A stretch of 64,000 nucleotides of DNA. It comes from Cymbidium sinense (Eukaryota > Streptophyta > Magnoliopsida > Asparagales > Orchidaceae). The notes under the pieces were generated by a model. It did no database searches and had not been told where the DNA came from. It saw only the letters and a program-made list of their open reading frames with translations. The stretch is from positions 92,475,716 to 92,539,715 of the forward strand of contig CM038229.1 of assembly GCA_021442155.1 (NCBI GenBank). Direction: 5' to 3'. Both the position numbers and the translations under genes were made by a program. Positions 24,819-36,352 of this stretch are shown piece after piece (positions within the stretch are counted from its first letter, which is position 1; each line of letters starts with the position of its first letter).

Positions 24819-27800
24819 GTTTAGGGGTTAGGGTTTAGGGTTTAGTGTTTAGGGTTTGAGGTTTAGGGTTTTAGGGTTTAGGGTTCAGGATTTAGGGTTT
24901 AAGTTTTAAGGGTTTTAGGGTTGAAGGTTTAAGGTTGTAGGTTTAGGGTTCAGGATTTAGGATTAAAGGTTTTTTTTTAAATTAAGTAAACTGGTAGGTC
25001 TAAGTTTATTTAGTTAATTTAATTTATTTTTGATTTATTTGAGTTTATTTTTTTTATTTAGCTTAGTTTATTTATTATAAGTTTATTTATTTTAGTTTAG
25101 GTTTTCTATTTTAGTTTATCTTTTAGGTGTAGGTTTATTTTTTAGTTGAGCTTTATTTTTTAAGGTTTGATATGGAATTCTCTTATTTCTTCAAGGTTTA
25201 GGGTTTAGGGTTTAGGGTTTAGGGTTAGTTTAGAGTTTAGGGTTTTTCAACTTAGAGTTTAATGCTTAGGGTTTAGGTTTAAGGTTTTAGGGTTTAGGGT
25301 TTAGGTTTAGAGTTTTAGGGTTTAGGGTTAAATGTTCGTGTTAGGGTTTAGGGTTTATGTTTAGTTTACGGTTAAGGTTTAGGCTTTATGGTTTAGGGTT
25401 TTTAGGTTTGGGGTCCAGGGTTTAGGGTTGTAGGTTTAGGGATGTAGGTTTAGGATTTAAGGTTTAGAGTTTAGGTTTATTTTTTAATTAAGTAAACTAG
25501 TAGGTTTAGGTTTATTTAGTTTTTTTTAATATATTTTAGTTTATTTTATTTTTTATTTTTGTTTAGGTTTATTTTTTATTTTTATTTAGTTTAGTTTATT
25601 TATTTTAAGTTTATTTATTTTAGTTTATTTTTTAAGTTTAGGTTTAGGTTTATGTTTATTTTTTCTTTAGTTTTATTTCTATTTTATTTTTTAGGTTTAG
25701 GTTTTATTTTTTATATTTAGGTTTAGGTTTAGGTTTTTATTTTATTTGTTTTAGGTTTTGGTTTTAGGTTTTAATTTTAGGTTAATTTTTATGTTTTATT
25801 TTTTAGTTTATGTTTAGGTTTATTTTTAGTTTATTTTATTTTAGTTACTTTAGGGTTTAGGTTTAGGTTTTATTTATTCTAATTTAGTTTATTTTTGTTT
25901 TGGTTAAGGTTTATTTTATTTTTTTTAATTTAGGTTTAGGTTTTATTTATTTATTTATTTTTAGGTTTAGGTATCTATTTAGTTTTTATTTTATTTTCTT
26001 TTAGGTTTATTTTATTTATATTTTATGTTTAGTTTTTATTTTATTTAGGTTTCTTATTTTTTAGTTTTTTTAGTTTAGTTTAGGTTTTATTTATTTTATT
26101 TTAGTATAATTTTTTTTTATTTTTTTTAGGTTTAGGTATAGGTTTATTTTAGGTTTAGGTTTTAGTTTTGGTTTTATTTTATTTATATTTTTATTTTTAT
26201 TAGGTTTAGGTTTTTTATTTATTTTATTTTTAAGTTTTATTTAGTTTAGGTTTATGTTTCTAGGTTTTTAGGGTTTAGGGTTTAGGGTTTGGAGTTTAGG
26301 ATTTAGGGTATAGGATTGAGGGTTTGTGGTTTAGGTTTTGGGTTTATTATTTAGGCTTTAGGGTTTAAAGTTAATTTTGGGTTTAGGGTTTAGGATGTAG
26401 GGTTTAGTGTTTTTAGGTTTAGAGTTTAGGGTTTAAGGTTTAAAGTTACTTTAGGATTTATGATTAGGGTTTTAGGGTTTAGGGTTTAGGTTTAGTGTTT
26501 TAAGGTTTAGGGTTTGGGTTAGGGTTTAAAATTTAGATTTTAGGGTTTATGGTTAGTTTAGGGTTTAGGGTTTAAGGTTTAGGGTTTTTAGGGTTTGGGC
26601 TCTTGGGCTTAAGCTTTAGAGTTTAGGGTTGTAGGTTTATTGTTTAAAGTTTAGGGTTTTTTGGAAAAAATTAAGTAAATAGTTTGGTTTTGGTATATTT
26701 AGTTTATTTTTAATTTATTTTAGTTTATTTTATTTTTTATTTAGGTTTATTTTTTATTTAGTTTAGTTTATTAATTTTAAGTTTATTTATTTTTGTTTAA
26801 TTTTTTTTATTTTTGTTAATTTTTTAAGTTTAGGTTTAGGTTTATGTTTATTCTTTTATCTAATTTTATTTTTATTTTATGTTATAGGTTTAGGTTTAGG
26901 TTTTTTATTTTATTTATTAGGTTTTATTTTTGGTTTATTTTATTTTAGTTATAAGATTTTATTTTATTTTAGTTTAGTTTATTTATTTTATTTTTTATTT
27001 TACGTTTAAGTTTAGGTATATGTTTATGTTTAGGTATAGGTTTAATTTAGGTTTTTTATTTTTTTTATTTTATTTTATTTAGGTTTAGATTTTATTTTAT
27101 TTTATTTTATGTTTTATTTAGTTTAAGTTTATATTTTAGGTTTTAGGGTTTAGGGTTTAGGATTTAGTGATTAGTTTTTAGGGTTTAGGGTTTAAGGTTT
27201 AGGATTTTAAGGTTAAGGGCTTAGGGTTTAGGGTTTAGGTTTGTAGGTTTAGGATTGAGGCTTTAGGGTTTACAGTTTAGGGTTAGGGTTTTTTTATTTT
27301 ATTTTCCTATTTTAATTTTTTTGTCTACTTTAGATTAATTAAACTAATAGGTTTAGGTTTATTAAGTTTATCTAGTTTATTTTTTTATTTATTTTATTTT
27401 ACTTTTTTTTAGGTTTATTTTTATTTTTATTTAGTTTAGTTTGTTTATTTTAGGTTTATTTATATTAGTTTAGGTTTTTTATTTTAATTTATTTTTTAAG
27501 TTTAGGTTTAGGTTTAGGTTTAAGTTTAAGTTTTTTTTTTATGTTTAGGTTTAGGTTTAAGTTTTTATTTTATTTTTTTAAGTTTAGATTTTAGGTTTAT
27601 TTTTAGGTTTTATTTTTTAGTTTAGGTTTAGGTTTCATTTTAGTTTATTTTATTTTATTTGGGCTTAGGTTTAGGTTTTATTTATTTTAGATTAGTTAAT
27701 TTTAGTTTAAGTATATGTTTACTTTATTTTTATTTTAGGTTTAGGTTTTTTTTTAGTTTAGGGTTTAGGTTTTATTTTTTATTTTTTTGGTTTTATTTTT

Positions 27801-28283
27801 AGGTGTATTTTTTAGGTTTATGTTTTTATTTAGTTCTTATTTTATTTTAGGTTTTGTAACATTTATTTTATGTTTACTTTTTATTTTTTTAGTTTAGTTT
27901 AGGTTTTTATTTATTTTACTTTAGTTTTATTTTTATTTTTTATTTTATTTTACTTTTTTGGTTTAGGTTTAGGTTTAGGTTTAAGTAAAGGTTTTTATCT
28001 TATTTTATTTTTGTATTTTATTTTGGTTTAGGTATTTTTTATTATTTATTTTTAGGTTTTATTTAGTTTAGGTTTAGATTTTTAGCTTTTTAAGGTTTAG
28101 GGTTTAGGGTTTAGGGTTTAGGTTTTAGGGTTTAGGGTTTAAGGTTTAACGTTTAGGGTTTAAGGTTTTAAGGTTTAGGGTTTTTAGGGTTTTTAGGGTT
28201 TAGAATTTAGGTTAAGAGTTTATGCTTTTGGTCTAGGGTTCAGGTTTTAGTTTAGAGTTTAGGGTTTTTCATTTTTGTTATTT
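24819..28283 (+). repeat. Degenerate telomere-like array, segment 4
   Basis: The array resumes abruptly with a TTTAGGG-dense block. Boxes related to AATTAAGTAAAC are at 24979, 25487, 26667 and 27331. TTTAGGG-dense blocks are at 24820-24960, 25190-25480, 26265-26660, 27140-27290 and 28090-28270, and the T-rich derivatives lie between. G-rich units remain on the + strand, as on the left side of the 9 kb non-array block. Confidence 0.93.
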
Positions 28284-28721
28284 TAATAGAGAATAGATTC
28301 AGATTCAATATTTCTTCTTTTCGATTTCATCAACCAACTAAAATGCCAAGTTTTCTAAGACACAAGCGACAACATAGATAAAAAATGAGCACACATAAAG
28401 CAAAACTAAAGACATCATTCCATAAGCAGTAGATCAAATCACCCGTTCTTTAGTTTCTATAGTTTCCATCAGAATCACCATGGCCTCTCAAGTAGCAGGA
28501 TCCACCATCATATCCCTGATCTCTCCCTCCACCATGACCATGGAGTTCCGCTCCTCGGCTCCATGACCATCACTACTTCGACGACCACCTCCAAATCCAT
28601 CAGCACCTCCAGAACCCCCACCACCACTGTGAAAATTACCACCTCCGTCTTCGCCTCCACTGCCAGATTTAGACTGAGCCTATTTCATGGTGATGTTCCT
28701 ACTGTCAAGGTTTTGCCCATT
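28284..28721 (-). pseudogene. GR-RBP retrocopy fragment 4: RRM end, glycine-rich tail, 3'UTR
   Basis: The minus-strand reading begins NGQNLD, then NITMK with a stop, then AQSKSGSGGEDGGG and a run of Gly-rich codons with at least one frameshift. It ends in a degraded GSDGNWRN region and the shared 3'UTR. NGQ(N/D)LDGR.ITV..AQSR is the normal end of the RRM in plant GR-RBPs, where the Gly-rich tail follows directly. Upstream RRM codons are absent: the homology stops at the Asn codon of NGQ, and the next bases (CTTAAGATTTATG on the + strand) are telomere-like. The left edge has T-rich sequence (TTTTTCATTTTTGTTATTTT). The plus-strand frame at 28563-28748 is a shadow. Pseudogene, no function. Confidence 0.87.
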
Positions 28722-31700
28722 CTTAAGATTTATGTTTATGTTTATTAAGTTTTAAGGTTTAAGTTTGCTTTTAAATTTATTTAGTTACTTTAGGTTTAGA
28801 TTTAGGGTTTGGGTTTTAGGGTTTATGGTTAGGGTTTATGGTTTAGTGTTTAGGGTTTAGGGTTTAGTGTTTTAGGATTTTAGGGTTTATGCTTTTCAGA
28901 TTTAGGGTTTAAGGTTAAGGTTTAGGCTTTAACATTTAGGTTTTAGGGTTTAAATTTAAGGGCTTATGATTTTTTAGGGTTTAGGTTTTAGGGTTGTTTA
29001 GGGTTTAAGATTAAGGATTTAGAATGTTTTAGGGTTTAGGGTTTAGTCTTTAGGGTTAGTTCTAGGGTTTAGATTTTAGCGTTTAGGGTTTAGGGCTTAG
29101 GGTTTACGATTTAAGGTTTAGGTTTTTTTTTTAATTAAGTGAACTAGTAGGTTTAGGTTTATTTAGCTTAACTTTTATTCATTTTAATTTATTTTATTTA
29201 TTTTTGTTTTTTTTAGGTTTATTTATATTTTTATTTAGTTTAGTAACTTTAAGTTTATTTATTTAAGTTTAAATTTTTTTATTATAGTTTATTTTTTAGG
29301 TTTAGGTTTATGTTTAGGTTTATTTTTTAGTTGAGTTTTGTTTTTATTTTATTTTTTTGGTTTAGGATTTATTTTTTATTTTTAGGTTTAGGTTTAGGTT
29401 TAGGTTTTTATTTTATTTTTTTTTAGGTTTATATTTTAGGTTTTTATTTTAGGTTTATTTTTAAGTTTTATTTTTTTAGTTTAGGTTTAGGTTTATTTTA
29501 TTTTATTTAGTTTAGGGTTTAGGTTTATTTTATTTTAGGTTTATGTTTATGTTTTATTTATTTTTAGTTTAGGTTAGGTTTATTTTATTTTCTACATTTT
29601 ATTTTTATTTTAGGTTTAGGTTTTTAATTTTAGGGTTTAAGTTTTATTTTTTATTTGTTTTTAGGTTTATTTTTTAGGATTAGGTTTTTATTTAGTTTTT
29701 ATTTTTATTTTTTTAGGTTTATTTTATTTTTGTTTTATGTTTAGTTTTTATTTTATTTACTTTTTTATATTCATAAGTTTATTTTATTTTTTCATTTTGT
29801 CCAGGTTTTTATGTATTTTATTTTAGTTTATTTTTATTAGTGTATTTTATTTTATTTTTATGTTTAGGTTTAGGTTTTAGTTTTTTTTTTTATTTTTTAT
29901 TTTATTTTTTGGTTTTATTTAGATTAGGTTTAACTTTTTAGGTTTTTAAGGTTTATGATTTAGAGTTTAGGGTTTTAGGGTTTAGGGTTTAGTGTTAGGG
30001 TTTAGCATTTAGGGTTTAGTGTTTAGGCTTTAGGGTTTAGGTGTAGCTTAATGTTTGGGGTAAGTTTAGCAGTTTTAAGGTTAGGGGTAGCTTTGTTTAG
30101 GGTTTAGTGTTAATTGGTTAAGTTTGGGTTTAGGGTTTGGGTTTGGGTTTAAGTTTTAGGTTAGGGTTTAGGTAATTTAGGGTTTTAGTTTAGGGTTAGT
30201 TTATGGTTTAGGGTTTAAGGTTTAAGATTTAGACTTTAGGGTTTTTGGGTTTTTAGGGTTTAGGGTAGGTTTAGGGTTATTTAGGTTTTAGGTTTTAGGT
30301 TGAAGGTTTATGATTTAAGTTGAGTTTAAGTGTTTAGGTATATAAGGTTTAGGTTTAGGGTTGGGTTTAAGTTTAGGTTTAGGGTTTAGTTTATTTAGAT
30401 GTTTAGATTTAGGGTTTGGAGTTTTAGGTTTAGGCTTAGGTTTAGTTTATGGTTTAAACTTTAGGTTTTAGGATCTTAGGGTTTAGGTTCAGTTTAGGTT
30501 TAGGTTTAGGTTCATGGTTTTATGGTTTAGTTTAGGTTAGGTTTAAGTTTATAGTTTAGGTTGGTTTAGGTTTAGGTTATTTTATTTAATTTATAGTAGT
30601 TTATTTAGTTTAGTTTCCATTTATTTTAGTTTATTTTATTTTCAATTTTATTTAGGTTTATTTTAATTTTATTTAGTTTAATTTATTTAATTTAGTTTAT
30701 GCTTTTTATTTAAGTTTATTTTTTTTTCTATTTTGGTTTAGGTTTAGGTTTATTTTTTAGTTTAGTTTGATTTCTATTTTATTTTTTAGGTTTAGATTTT
30801 ATTTTTTAATTTTAGGTTTAGGTTTAGGGTTTTATTTTAGGTTTATTTTTATGTTTAATTTTTTAGTTTAGGTTTCAGTTTATTTTTTGTTTATTTTATT
30901 TTATTTAGCTTAGGTTTATGTTTAGGTTTAGTTTATTTTAGGTTTACTTTATTTTTAATATTAGGTTTAGGTTTCTCTTATAGTTTAAGGTTTTAGTTTT
31001 ATTTTTTATTTATTTTTAGGTTTTATTTTTAGGTTTATTATTTAGGTTTAGGTTTTTATTTAGCTTTAAATTTATTTTATTTTATGTTTATTTTATTTTT
31101 ATGTAAGGTTTAGTTTTTATTTTATTTATGTTTTTTAGTTTAGTTTAGGTTTTGTTTATTTAATTTTAGCTTAGTTTTTATTTTTGATTATATTTTTTTA
31201 GGTTTAGGTTTAGGTTTTAGTTTATGTTCTTATGTTATTTTATATTTTTATTTTATTTTGGTTTATATTTTTTTATTTTTTTAATTTTATCTTTTATTTA
31301 GTTTTGGTTTAGCTTTTTAGCTATTTAGGGTTTAGGGTTTAGGGTTTAGGGTTTAAAGTTTTAAGGTTTAGGGTTTAGGGTTTAGGGTTTAGGGTTTAGT
31401 TTCATGTTTAGGGCTCAGGTTTTAGTTTAAGGTTTAGGGTTTTGGGTTTTGGGTTAGGCTTTTATTTTTGTTCATTTTTTAGGTCTAGGTTTAGTTTTAT
31501 GGTTTAGTTTTGTTTTATTTTTATTTTATTTTATAGGTTTAGTTTTTATTTTTTTTAGGTTTAGGTTTATGATTTTTTTTTGTTTTTTTAGGTATAGCTT
31601 TTAAGTTTTTATTTTATGTTTTATTTTTTTGTTTAGGTTTAGGTTTATTTTTAGTTTATTTTATTTTATTTAGTTTACTGTTTAAGTTTAGTTTATTTTA

Positions 31701-32405
31701 TGTTTAGGTTTAGGTTTTATTTATTTTAGTTTAGTTTATTTTAGTTTGTGTTTAGGTTTATTTTATTATATTTATTTTATTTTTTAGTTTAAGTTTAATT
31801 TTTTTCTTTTTAGTTTAATGTTTAGGTTTTATTTTTTATTTATTTTTAGGTTTTATTTTTTGGTTTATTGTTTATGTTTATGTTTTTATTTTATTTTTAT
31901 TTTGTGGTTAGTTTTATTTTATTTAGGTTATTTATTCTAAGGTTTATTTTACTTTTTATTTGAGTTTAGGTTTTAATTTATTTTATTTTAATTTATTTTT
32001 ATTAGTTTATTTTTATTAGTTTATTTTATTTGTTTTTATTATATTTTATTTTAGGATTATTTTATTTTAACTTTAGGTTCATTTTTTTTTATTTTTTAAT
32101 TTATTTTATTATTTATTTACTATTTATTTTATTTCCTTTTAAGGTTTAGGTTTTGGTTTAGGTTTAGGTTTTAGTTTTAGTTTTAGTTTTTATTTTATTT
32201 TATTTTGGTTTAGGTTTTTTTATTTATTTTATTTTTTAGTTTTATTTAGTTTAGGTTTAGGTTTTTAGCTTTTTAGGGTTTAGGGTTTAGGGTTTACGAT
32301 TTATTTAGGGGTTAGAGTTTGGGGTTTAAGGTTTAGGGTTTTTACAGTTTAAGGTTTAATTTTAGGTTTAACGTTCACATTTTAGTTAAGGATTTAGGTT
32401 TTTTG
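28722..32405 (+). repeat. Degenerate telomere-like array, segment 5
   Basis: The first 100 bases repeat the flank seen to the right of other GR-RBP copies, with TTTAGTTACTTTAGG near 28780. There is one AATTAAGTAAAC-type box at 29131. From 29940 to 30560 there is a long G-rich stretch of TTTAGGG, TTTAGG and GTTTAGGTTTA variants without a recognisable box at its end. T-rich array follows to 31320, then TTTAGGG-dense blocks at 31325-31460 and 32270-32400. Confidence 0.92.
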
Positions 32406-32894
32406 TTTTTTTTAAACAGAGAACAAAATTAGATTCAACATTTCTTCTTTTCGATTTCATCAACCAATTAACACACTAAGTTTTCTATGACACAAGTGGT
32501 GACATAGTTCAAAAACAAGCACGCATAGAGCAATTCAAAAACTCTAGGTAGCTAGAACCATCTATACTATAAAGACAAAGTTTAATAAGTAGTAGATCAA
32601 ATCAACCATTCTTAAGTTTCTCTAATTCCTATCAGAACCACCATGACTTCTTGAGTAGACGGATTCACCATCATATCCTCAATCTCTCCCTCCACCACCA
32701 CCATGAATGTTACCTCCATCGCTCTTCTAGCCTCCATAACCACCACTGGTCCGACCACCACCTCCATATCCACCAGTACCTCTAGATCACCCCCCACCAA
32801 TGTGATAACCTCCACCTCCGCCTTCGCCTCCATCGCCAGATCTAGACTGAGCCTGTTTGATGGTGATGTTCATGCCGTCAAGGTTCTGCCCATT
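32406..32894 (-). pseudogene. GR-RBP retrocopy fragment 5: RRM end, glycine-rich tail, 3'UTR
   Basis: The minus-strand reading is NGQNLDGMNITIKQAQSRS, then Gly-rich sequence (GDGGEGGGGGYHIGGG), an interruption, SRGTGGYGGGGRTSGGYGG, a stop, and further Gly-rich codons. It reaches a degraded tail before the 3'UTR. An eight-T tract (32406-32413) marks the 3'UTR end and matches an original poly(A) tail. The RRM is cut at the same Asn codon as in fragment 4. Unlike the other copies, its right flank lacks the conserved TTTAGTTACTTTA word and passes directly into T-rich array of another phase, so this copy was rearranged after duplication. The frames 32612-32833 minus and 32703-32915 plus are shifted readings of the Gly-rich tract. 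Confidence 0.88.
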
Positions 32895-35800
32895 CTTAGG
32901 GTTTATGTTTTTTAGGTTTTTGGGTTAAGGTTTATTTTATGTTTAGATTTAGGTTTTATTTATTTTAGTTTAGTTTATTTTAGTTTAGGGTTAGTTATAA
33001 TATATATTTTTATTTTATTTTTATTTTAGGTTTAAGTTTATTTTTAGTTAAGGGTTTATGTTTTATTTTTTATTTACCTTTAGGTTTTATTTTTAGGTTT
33101 ATTTTCTAGGTTTAGGATTTTTTTTTAGTTTTTATTTTACTTTATTTTAAATTTAGGGTTTAAGGTTTAGGGTTTAGTGTAAGTGTTTAGGGTTTACGAT
33201 TTATGTTTTTTTAAAAAATATTAGGTAAACCGGTAGGTTTTGGTTTATTTAGTTGATTTAGTTGATTTTATATTTTTATTTAGGTTTATATTTTATTTTT
33301 AATAAGTTAGGTTATTTATTTTATGTTTATTTAATTTCGTTTAGGTATTTTTTTTGTTTAGGTTTAGGTTTATGTTTATTTTTTAGTTTATTTTAGTTTT
33401 ATTTTATTTTTTAGGTTTAAGTTTATGTTTTCTTTTTAATTTTTTGATCTAGGTTAGTTTAGGGTTTAGGTTTTTATTATAAGTTTATATTTAGGTTTTA
33501 GTTTTTCGATTAGGTTTAGGTTTATTTTTATTTTTTTTATTTTATTTTAAGTTTATTTTAGGTTTAGCTTTTATTTATTTTAGTATAGTTTATTTTAGTT
33601 TCAGTTTAGGTTTATTTTATTTTTATTTTAGGTTTAGGTTTTTGTTAGTTTAGGGTTTAGGTTTTACTTTTAGGTTTATTATTTATGTTTAGGATTTTAT
33701 TTAGTTTATAATTTATTTTATTTTAGATTAATTTTCTTTAGGTTTTAGGGTATAGGTTAAGGGTTTAGGGTTTAGGGTTTAGAGTTTAGGGTTTAGGGTT
33801 TAAGCTTTAGGGTTAGTTTAAGATTTAGGGTTTAGGGTTTAGGGTTTAGGGTTTTAGGGTTTAGGATTTAGGGTTTAGGGTTTAGGGTTTAGGGTTTAGG
33901 GTTTAGGTTTAGGTTTTAGGGTTTAAGGTTTTATGGTTTAGGGTTTAGAATTTAGGTTTAGGGTTCGGTTTTTTCTTCTTATTATTATTATTTTTATTAC
34001 TTAATATTTTTTAAATTAAGTAAACTGGTAATTTTAGGTTTATTTAGTTTAATTTTTTTTATTTTAGTTCATTTTATTTTATTTTTATTTTGGTTCATTT
34101 TTATTTTTATTTAGTTTAGTTTATTTATTTTAGGTTTGTTTATTATAGTTTAGGTTTTTTATTTTGGTTTATTTTTTAGGTTTAGATTTAGGTATATTTT
34201 TTAGTTTAGTTTTATTTTTATTTTTATTATTTGGTTTAGGTTTGTTTAGGTTTTATTTATTCGTTTAGGTTTAGGTTTATTTTTAGTTTATTTTGTTTTA
34301 TTTAATTTAGGGTTTAGGTTTAGATGTAGGTTTTATTTATTTTACTTTAGTTTATTTTAGATTTTTCTAGTTTAGGGTTTATGTGTTATTTTTTACTTTT
34401 TCTATGTTTTATTTTTAGGTTTATTTTTTTAGATTTATGTTTTTATTTAGCTTTTATTTTATTATATTACAGGTTTATTTTATTTTAATTTTACGTTTAA
34501 TTTATATTTTATTTAGGCTTTTTTTAAGGTATATTTTATTTTTTTTAGTTTTGCTTATGTTTTTGTTTATTTTAATTTTGTTTAATTTTTTTTAATTTAT
34601 TTAATTTTTGGGTTTTGGTTTAGGTTTTTATTTTATTTTATTTTATTATTTTATTTACATTTAGGTTTTTTATTTTAGTTTTTAGGTTTTATTTACTTTA
34701 GGTTTAGGTTTTAAGTTTTGGGTTTTAAGGTTTAGGATTTAGGGTTTAGGGTTTAGGGTTATAGGTTATAGGGTTTAGGGTTTAGGGTTTAGGGTTTAGA
34801 GTTAAAGGTTTAGGGTTTTAGGGTTTAAGGTTGTTGGTTTAGGGTTTAGGATTTTGATTTATGGTTTTGGTTTAAGGTTAGTTTTAGGGTTTAGGGTTTA
34901 TTTATTTATTTATTTATTTTTTATTATTTTTTTAAATTAAGTAACTGGTAGGTTTAGGTTAATTTAGTTTATTTAATTTTTTTAATTTATATAGGTTCAT
35001 TTTTATTTTTATTAAGTTTAGTTTATTTATTTTAGGTTTATTTATTTTAGTTTAGGTTTTTTTTTTATTTTAGTTCATTTTTTAGGTTTAGGTTTAGATT
35101 TAGGTTTATTTTTTTGTTTTGTTTTATTTTAATTTTATTTTTTAGGTTTAAGCTTTATTTTTATTTTGATTATTTGGTTTAGGTTTCGTTATTTTTTTAT
35201 TTTTTTAGGTTTAGGTGTTTGGTTTTTATTTTAGGTTTATTTTTAGGTTTTATTTTTTAGTTTAGGTCTAAGTTTATTTTTAGTTTATTTTTAGTTTATT
35301 TTACTTTATTTAGTTTAGGTTTAGGTTTAGTTTATTTTAGGTTTAGGTTTATGTTTTATTTATTTTTGTTTAGGTTTAGGTTTAATTTCTTTTTATTTTA
35401 CTTTTAAGTTTTTTTTTAGTTTATGGTTTAGGTTTTATTTTTTATTTATTATTAGGTTCATTTATTAGGTTTAGGTTTTTATTTAGTTTTTATTTTATTT
35501 TATTTTTATTTTAAGTTTAGTTTTTATTTTATTTAGTTTTTTTAATTTATTTTCTTTTTAGGTTTATGTTTAGGTTTAGGTTTTGGTTTATGTTTTTATT
35601 TTATTTTATTTTTATTTTATTTTGGTTTAGGTTTATTTATTTATTTTATTTTTAGGTTTTATTTAGTTTAGGTTTAAGTTTTCAGCTTTTTAGGGTTTAG
35701 GGTTTAGGGTCTAGGGTTTATTTAGTGTTTAGGGTTTAGGATTTGAGGTTTGGGGATTAGGGTTTAGGGTTTAGGGTTTAGGATTTAGGATTTAGGGTTT

Positions 35801-35938
35801 AGGGTTTAAGGTTTAAGGTTTTAGAGTTTTAGGGTTTTAGGTTTAGGGTTTAGGTTTTAGGGTTTTTAGGGTTTAGGGTTCAGAGTTTAGGTTTTATGTT
35901 TTGGGTTTAGGGTTTAGTTAAAGAATTATGGTTTTTGG
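32895..35938 (+). repeat. Degenerate telomere-like array, segment 6
   Basis: Boxes related to AATTAAGTAAAC occur at about 33209, 34009 and 34933 (steps of about 800 and 924). A perfect run of five TTTAGGG units followed by a partial sixth is at 33867-33907, among the longest in the window. TTTAGGG-dense blocks are at 33740-33960, 34715-34890 and 35690-35930. The rest is T-rich derivative sequence in the same word order as other units. Confidence 0.93.
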
Positions 35939-36352
35939 TTTTTTTAAATAGAGAACAAATTCAAATTCAACATTTCTTCTTTTAGATTTCATCAACAAAG
36001 TAACACACCATGTTTTGTAAGACACAAGTGGTGACATAGTTCAAAAATGAGCTCGCATATAGCAAATCAAAACCCCTACATAACTGGAATCGTCTCTACT
36101 ATAAAGGCATAGTTCCATAAGTAGTAGATTGGATCAGCCATTCTTAGGTTTCTCCAGTTCCCATCAGAACCACCCTGGCCTTTTAAATAGTGGGATCCAT
36201 CATCATATCCCTTATCTCTCCCTCCGCCACCACCACCTCCAGATCCCCCCACCACCACTATGATAATCGCCGCCACCGCCTTCGCCTGTACCGCAAGATC
36301 TAGACTGAGCCTGGTTGATGGTGATGTTCTGGTTGTCATAGTTCTTTCCATT
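35939..36352 (-). pseudogene. GR-RBP retrocopy fragment 6: best-preserved glycine-rich tail
   Basis: This copy carries the clearest family evidence. On the minus strand the RRM end reads NITINQAQSRS, one frameshift follows, and then the frame open at 36076-36351 reads a glycine run, GRDKGYDDGSHYLKG and GGSDGNWRN. The C-terminal pattern SDGNWRN is typical of plant GR-RBPs of the GRP7/GRP8 class. The expected stop after Asn is lost (TAA changed to CTA), so the open frame runs on into 3'UTR. A seven-T tract (35939-35945) lies at the 3'UTR end. The truncation point in the RRM is the same as in fragments 4, 5 and 7. The right flank has the shared TTTAGTTACTTTAGG word at about 36404. Confidence 0.9.

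Noticed and set aside
33867..33907. Possible functional chromosome end (perfect TTTAGGG run)
   Set aside because: The longest perfect runs I found are about five units, embedded in heavily diverged repeats with retroelements on both sides, so this is interstitial or subtelomeric satellite, not a terminal telomere.
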